In this document: one piece after another, positions 62,673 to 64,000 of the stretch | Numbering within the stretch: the stretch's first letter is position 1 | Layout: the number at the start of each line of letters is the position of its first letter | DNA from: Rhizobium sp. SEMIA4064 | GTDB lineage: Bacteria; Pseudomonadota; Alphaproteobacteria; Rhizobiales; Rhizobiaceae | Reading direction: 5' to 3' | Length of the DNA: 64,000 nt | Assembly: GCF_003025035.1 (NCBI RefSeq) | Contig: NZ_PYJN01000016.1 | Span: 186,001-250,000, forward strand | The notes under the pieces: generated by a model | Told to the model about the DNA's origin: nothing | The model's database searches: none | Seen by the model: only the letters and a program-made list of their open reading frames with translations | Made by a program: the position numbers and the translations under genes

Positions 62673-62709
62673 GGGGGCTGGCCCCCTGCCCTGGGCGCTT
62701 TTTTCTTTT
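62673..62709 (+). terminator. possible terminator before bmt promoter
   Basis: GGGGGC-TG-GCCCCC followed by GCCC/GGGC and a TTTTTTCTTTT run. Orientation fits the plus strand, but no plus-strand gene feeds it directly, so it may act as an insulator. Confidence 0.35.
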
Positions 62710-62756
62710 AGACCGCCTTATCGAGCAACCTCTGCCTTTATCCCGGGATTGTACTC

Positions 62757-62776
62757 ATATAAAGAAATGTTTATAT
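62757..62776 (+). promoter_or_regulatory. dyad operator candidate upstream of bmt
   Basis: ATATAAA-gaaatg-TTTATAT, perfect 7-base arms with a six-base spacer, 42 bases before the bmt start. From memory it resembles the 'ATATAAAGA-TCTTTATAT' type site described for SahR/SamR regulators of methionine-cycle genes in alphaproteobacteria; that link is an inference. Confidence 0.45.
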
Positions 62777-62817
62777 CTGCATTTCAATCCGGTTTATCTG
62801 ACATTTGAGGAGACGCC

Positions 62818-63831
62818 ATGACCGTCACAGCCAATCCCTTGACCGATCTTCTAGCCGAAAAGGGCGTACTGCTCGCTGATGGCGCGACCGGCACCAATCT
62901 TTTCGCCATGGGCCTGGAGGCCGGTGAAGCTCCGGAGCTCTGGAACGAACAGCATCCCGACCGCATCACCAAGCTGCATCAGGATTTCGTCGACGCCGGC
63001 GCCGACATCATTCTCACCAACACCTTCGGCGGCACCCGCCACCGTTTGAAGCTGCACCATGCGCAGGACCGCGTTCACAGCTTGAACAAGACGGCTGCCG
63101 AAATTGCCCGCGCTGTCGCCGACAAGGCTGGCCGCAAAGTCATCGTCGCCGGCTCGGTCGGCCCGACCGGCGAATTGCTGATGCCGCTTGGCGCACTGAC
63201 CTATGAGGACGCCGTGGCCGCTTTCGCCGAGCAGATCGAAGGTCTGAAAGCCGGTGGCGTCGATGTCGCCTGGATCGAAACCATGTCATCGCCGGAAGAA
63301 ATCCGCGCCGCCGCGGAAGCCGCCGTCAAGGTCGGCCTGCCCTACACCTATACCGGCTCCTTCGATACCGCCGGCAAGACGATGATGGGTCTTCATCCGA
63401 GAGACATTCACGGCGTTGCCAAGGATGTGGGTCAAGGTCCGCTCGCCGTCGGCGCCAATTGCGGCGTCGGCGCATCGGATATCCTCTCAAGCCTGCTCGA
63501 CATGACCGATGCCGATCCGGCTTCGGTCGTGATCGTCAAAGGCAACTGCGGCATTCCGGAATATCGCGGCGCCGAGATCCACTATTCCGGCACGCCGCCG
63601 CTCATGGCCGATTACGCCCGCCTCGCCCGCGACGCCGGCGCCAAGATCATCGGCGGCTGCTGCGGCACTTCCTGCGGCCACCTTGCCGCCATGCGCGAAG
63701 CGCTCGACAGCTACACGCCCGGCCCGCGCCCGACGCTGGAAACGATCATCGATCGGATTGGCCCGCTGCGCAACAAGACGGCCAACGAAGGCGGGGCCGC
63801 CCCGACCCGCGAGCGCCGTCGCCGCGGATAA
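62818..63831 (+). CDS. bmt: betaine-homocysteine S-methyltransferase
   Basis: 337 residues from an ATG preceded by GAGGAG. The homocysteine methyltransferase barrel shows 'LLADGATGTNLFAMGLEAGE', 'DIILTNTFGGTRHRLKLH', the first zinc Cys in 'AVGANCGVGASDIL', and the Cys pair in 'AKIIGGCCGTSCGHLAAM'. No cobalamin-binding or folate domain is attached, so it uses a betaine donor rather than methyl-folate. It transfers a methyl group to homocysteine to form methionine. The ABC importer just upstream may supply its methyl donor. Confidence 0.92.
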   Translation: MTVTANPLTDLLAEKGVLLADGATGTNLFAMGLEAGEAPELWNEQHPDRITKLHQDFVDAGADIILTNTFGGTRHRLKLHHAQDRVHSLNKTAAEIARAVADKAGRKVIVAGSVGPTGELLMPLGALTYEDAVAAFAEQIEGLKAGGVDVAWIETMSSPEEIRAAAEAAVKVGLPYTYTGSFDTAGKTMMGLHPRDIHGVAKDVGQGPLAVGANCGVGASDILSSLLDMTDADPASVVIVKGNCGIPEYRGAEIHYSGTPPLMADYARLARDAGAKIIGGCCGTSCGHLAAMREALDSYTPGPRPTLETIIDRIGPLRNKTANEGGAAPTRERRRRG

Positions 63832-63839
63832 AAACAATT

Positions 63840-63872
63840 GGGCGGGATGACCTTTGAATGGTCATCCCGCCC
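63840..63872 (+). terminator. terminator of bmt
   Basis: Perfect 13-base stem GGGCGGGATGACC / GGTCATCCCGCCC with a 7-base loop TTTGAAT, starting about 9 bases after the bmt stop. It has no strong T run, so it may act in both directions between convergent genes. Confidence 0.75.
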
Positions 63873-63924
63873 TCACCTCAAATGGCGCTGAAGGTCCATT
63901 GACCCTTCGAGCTCAGCCCAAAGC

Positions 63925-64000
63925 CTATTTTTCGCCGCCCAGGATACGGCCCTCGGTGAAATGCGGCACGACGCGGCTCTCGAACGCCTTCAGGGCCGCG
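63925..64000 (-). CDS. C-terminal fragment of an unassigned gene
   Basis: Reading leftward from the window edge gives 24 residues 'AALKAFESRVVPHFTEGRIL' plus 'GGEK' and a TAG at 63925-63927. The rest lies outside the window. The helix-plus-tail pattern is compatible with a flavin-dependent monooxygenase or other barrel enzyme, but the fragment is too short to name. Confidence 0.5.
   Translation of the reverse strand, partial: AALKAFESRVVPHFTEGRILGGEK

Overview
The window is chromosomal DNA of an alphaproteobacterium of the Rhizobium group. The clearest markers are the six-gene acpXL-to-lpxXL cluster that makes the very-long-chain acyl group of rhizobial lipid A, an aerobic (cobalt-late) cobalamin pathway with CobN, CobO, CobP, CobQ and CobW, a betaine-type ABC transporter beside a betaine-homocysteine methyltransferase, and RIME-like intergenic repeats. 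Genus-level placement is inference from gene content. No rRNA, tRNA, CRISPR array, transposase or prophage was seen.

Layout. 1-9 kb: a cut-off DUF1801 gene, an extensin-like lipoprotein, a thioesterase, a membrane protein, three consecutive secreted Sel1-repeat proteins, a PhyH-type oxygenase, a DUF486 membrane protein and a small exported protein. 9-15.4 kb: an MFS carrier, a long UvrB with a palindromic element inside its reading frame, arsC, a decayed copy of the uvrB 3' end, and an AT-rich HEPN-domain gene. 15.5-25.6 kb: a class III cyclase, a ROK-type sugar kinase divergent from a GH15 glucoamylase, an AAA protein, a cold-shock protein, DusA, an EamA exporter, a fumarylacetoacetase-family hydrolase and a gamma-carbonic anhydrase. 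25.6-28.8 kb: zinc uptake (znuA divergent from znuC-znuB-zur, with Zur boxes between). 29-35.4 kb: a PAS protein with a small coupled partner, then the lipid A very-long-chain acyl cluster.

36-57.5 kb holds ten cobalamin genes in several blocks, all on the minus strand: cobE / iunH / cobA-cobB-cobC-cobD, cobP-cobW-cobN-cupin-cobO behind a large cobalamin riboswitch, and cobQ alone. Between them lie a TSUP permease, an NTF2-like/XRE pair, an AlkC/AlkD-type repair protein, an ABM-fold protein with a divergent WYL regulator, and a ClC channel. 58.7-63.9 kb: a betaine-type ABC importer (binding protein, permease, ATPase), an aminoglycoside acetyltransferase-like GNAT gene, and Bmt with a dyad operator candidate.

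How the parts connect. Betaine imported by the ABC system can feed Bmt, which remethylates homocysteine; cobalamin made by the cob genes serves methionine synthase and mutases. Zinc uptake under Zur supplies Bmt, the zinc dehydrogenase and other zinc enzymes. The points most worth a second look are: (i) three copies of a repeat whose end supplies the TAG stop codon of the neighbouring gene every time; (ii) a DMSP-lyase-like cupin locked by overlapping codons into the riboswitch-controlled cob operon; (iii) the uvrB 3'-end duplication around arsC next to a HEPN gene; (iv) the Cys-less second ketosynthase of the lipid A cluster.
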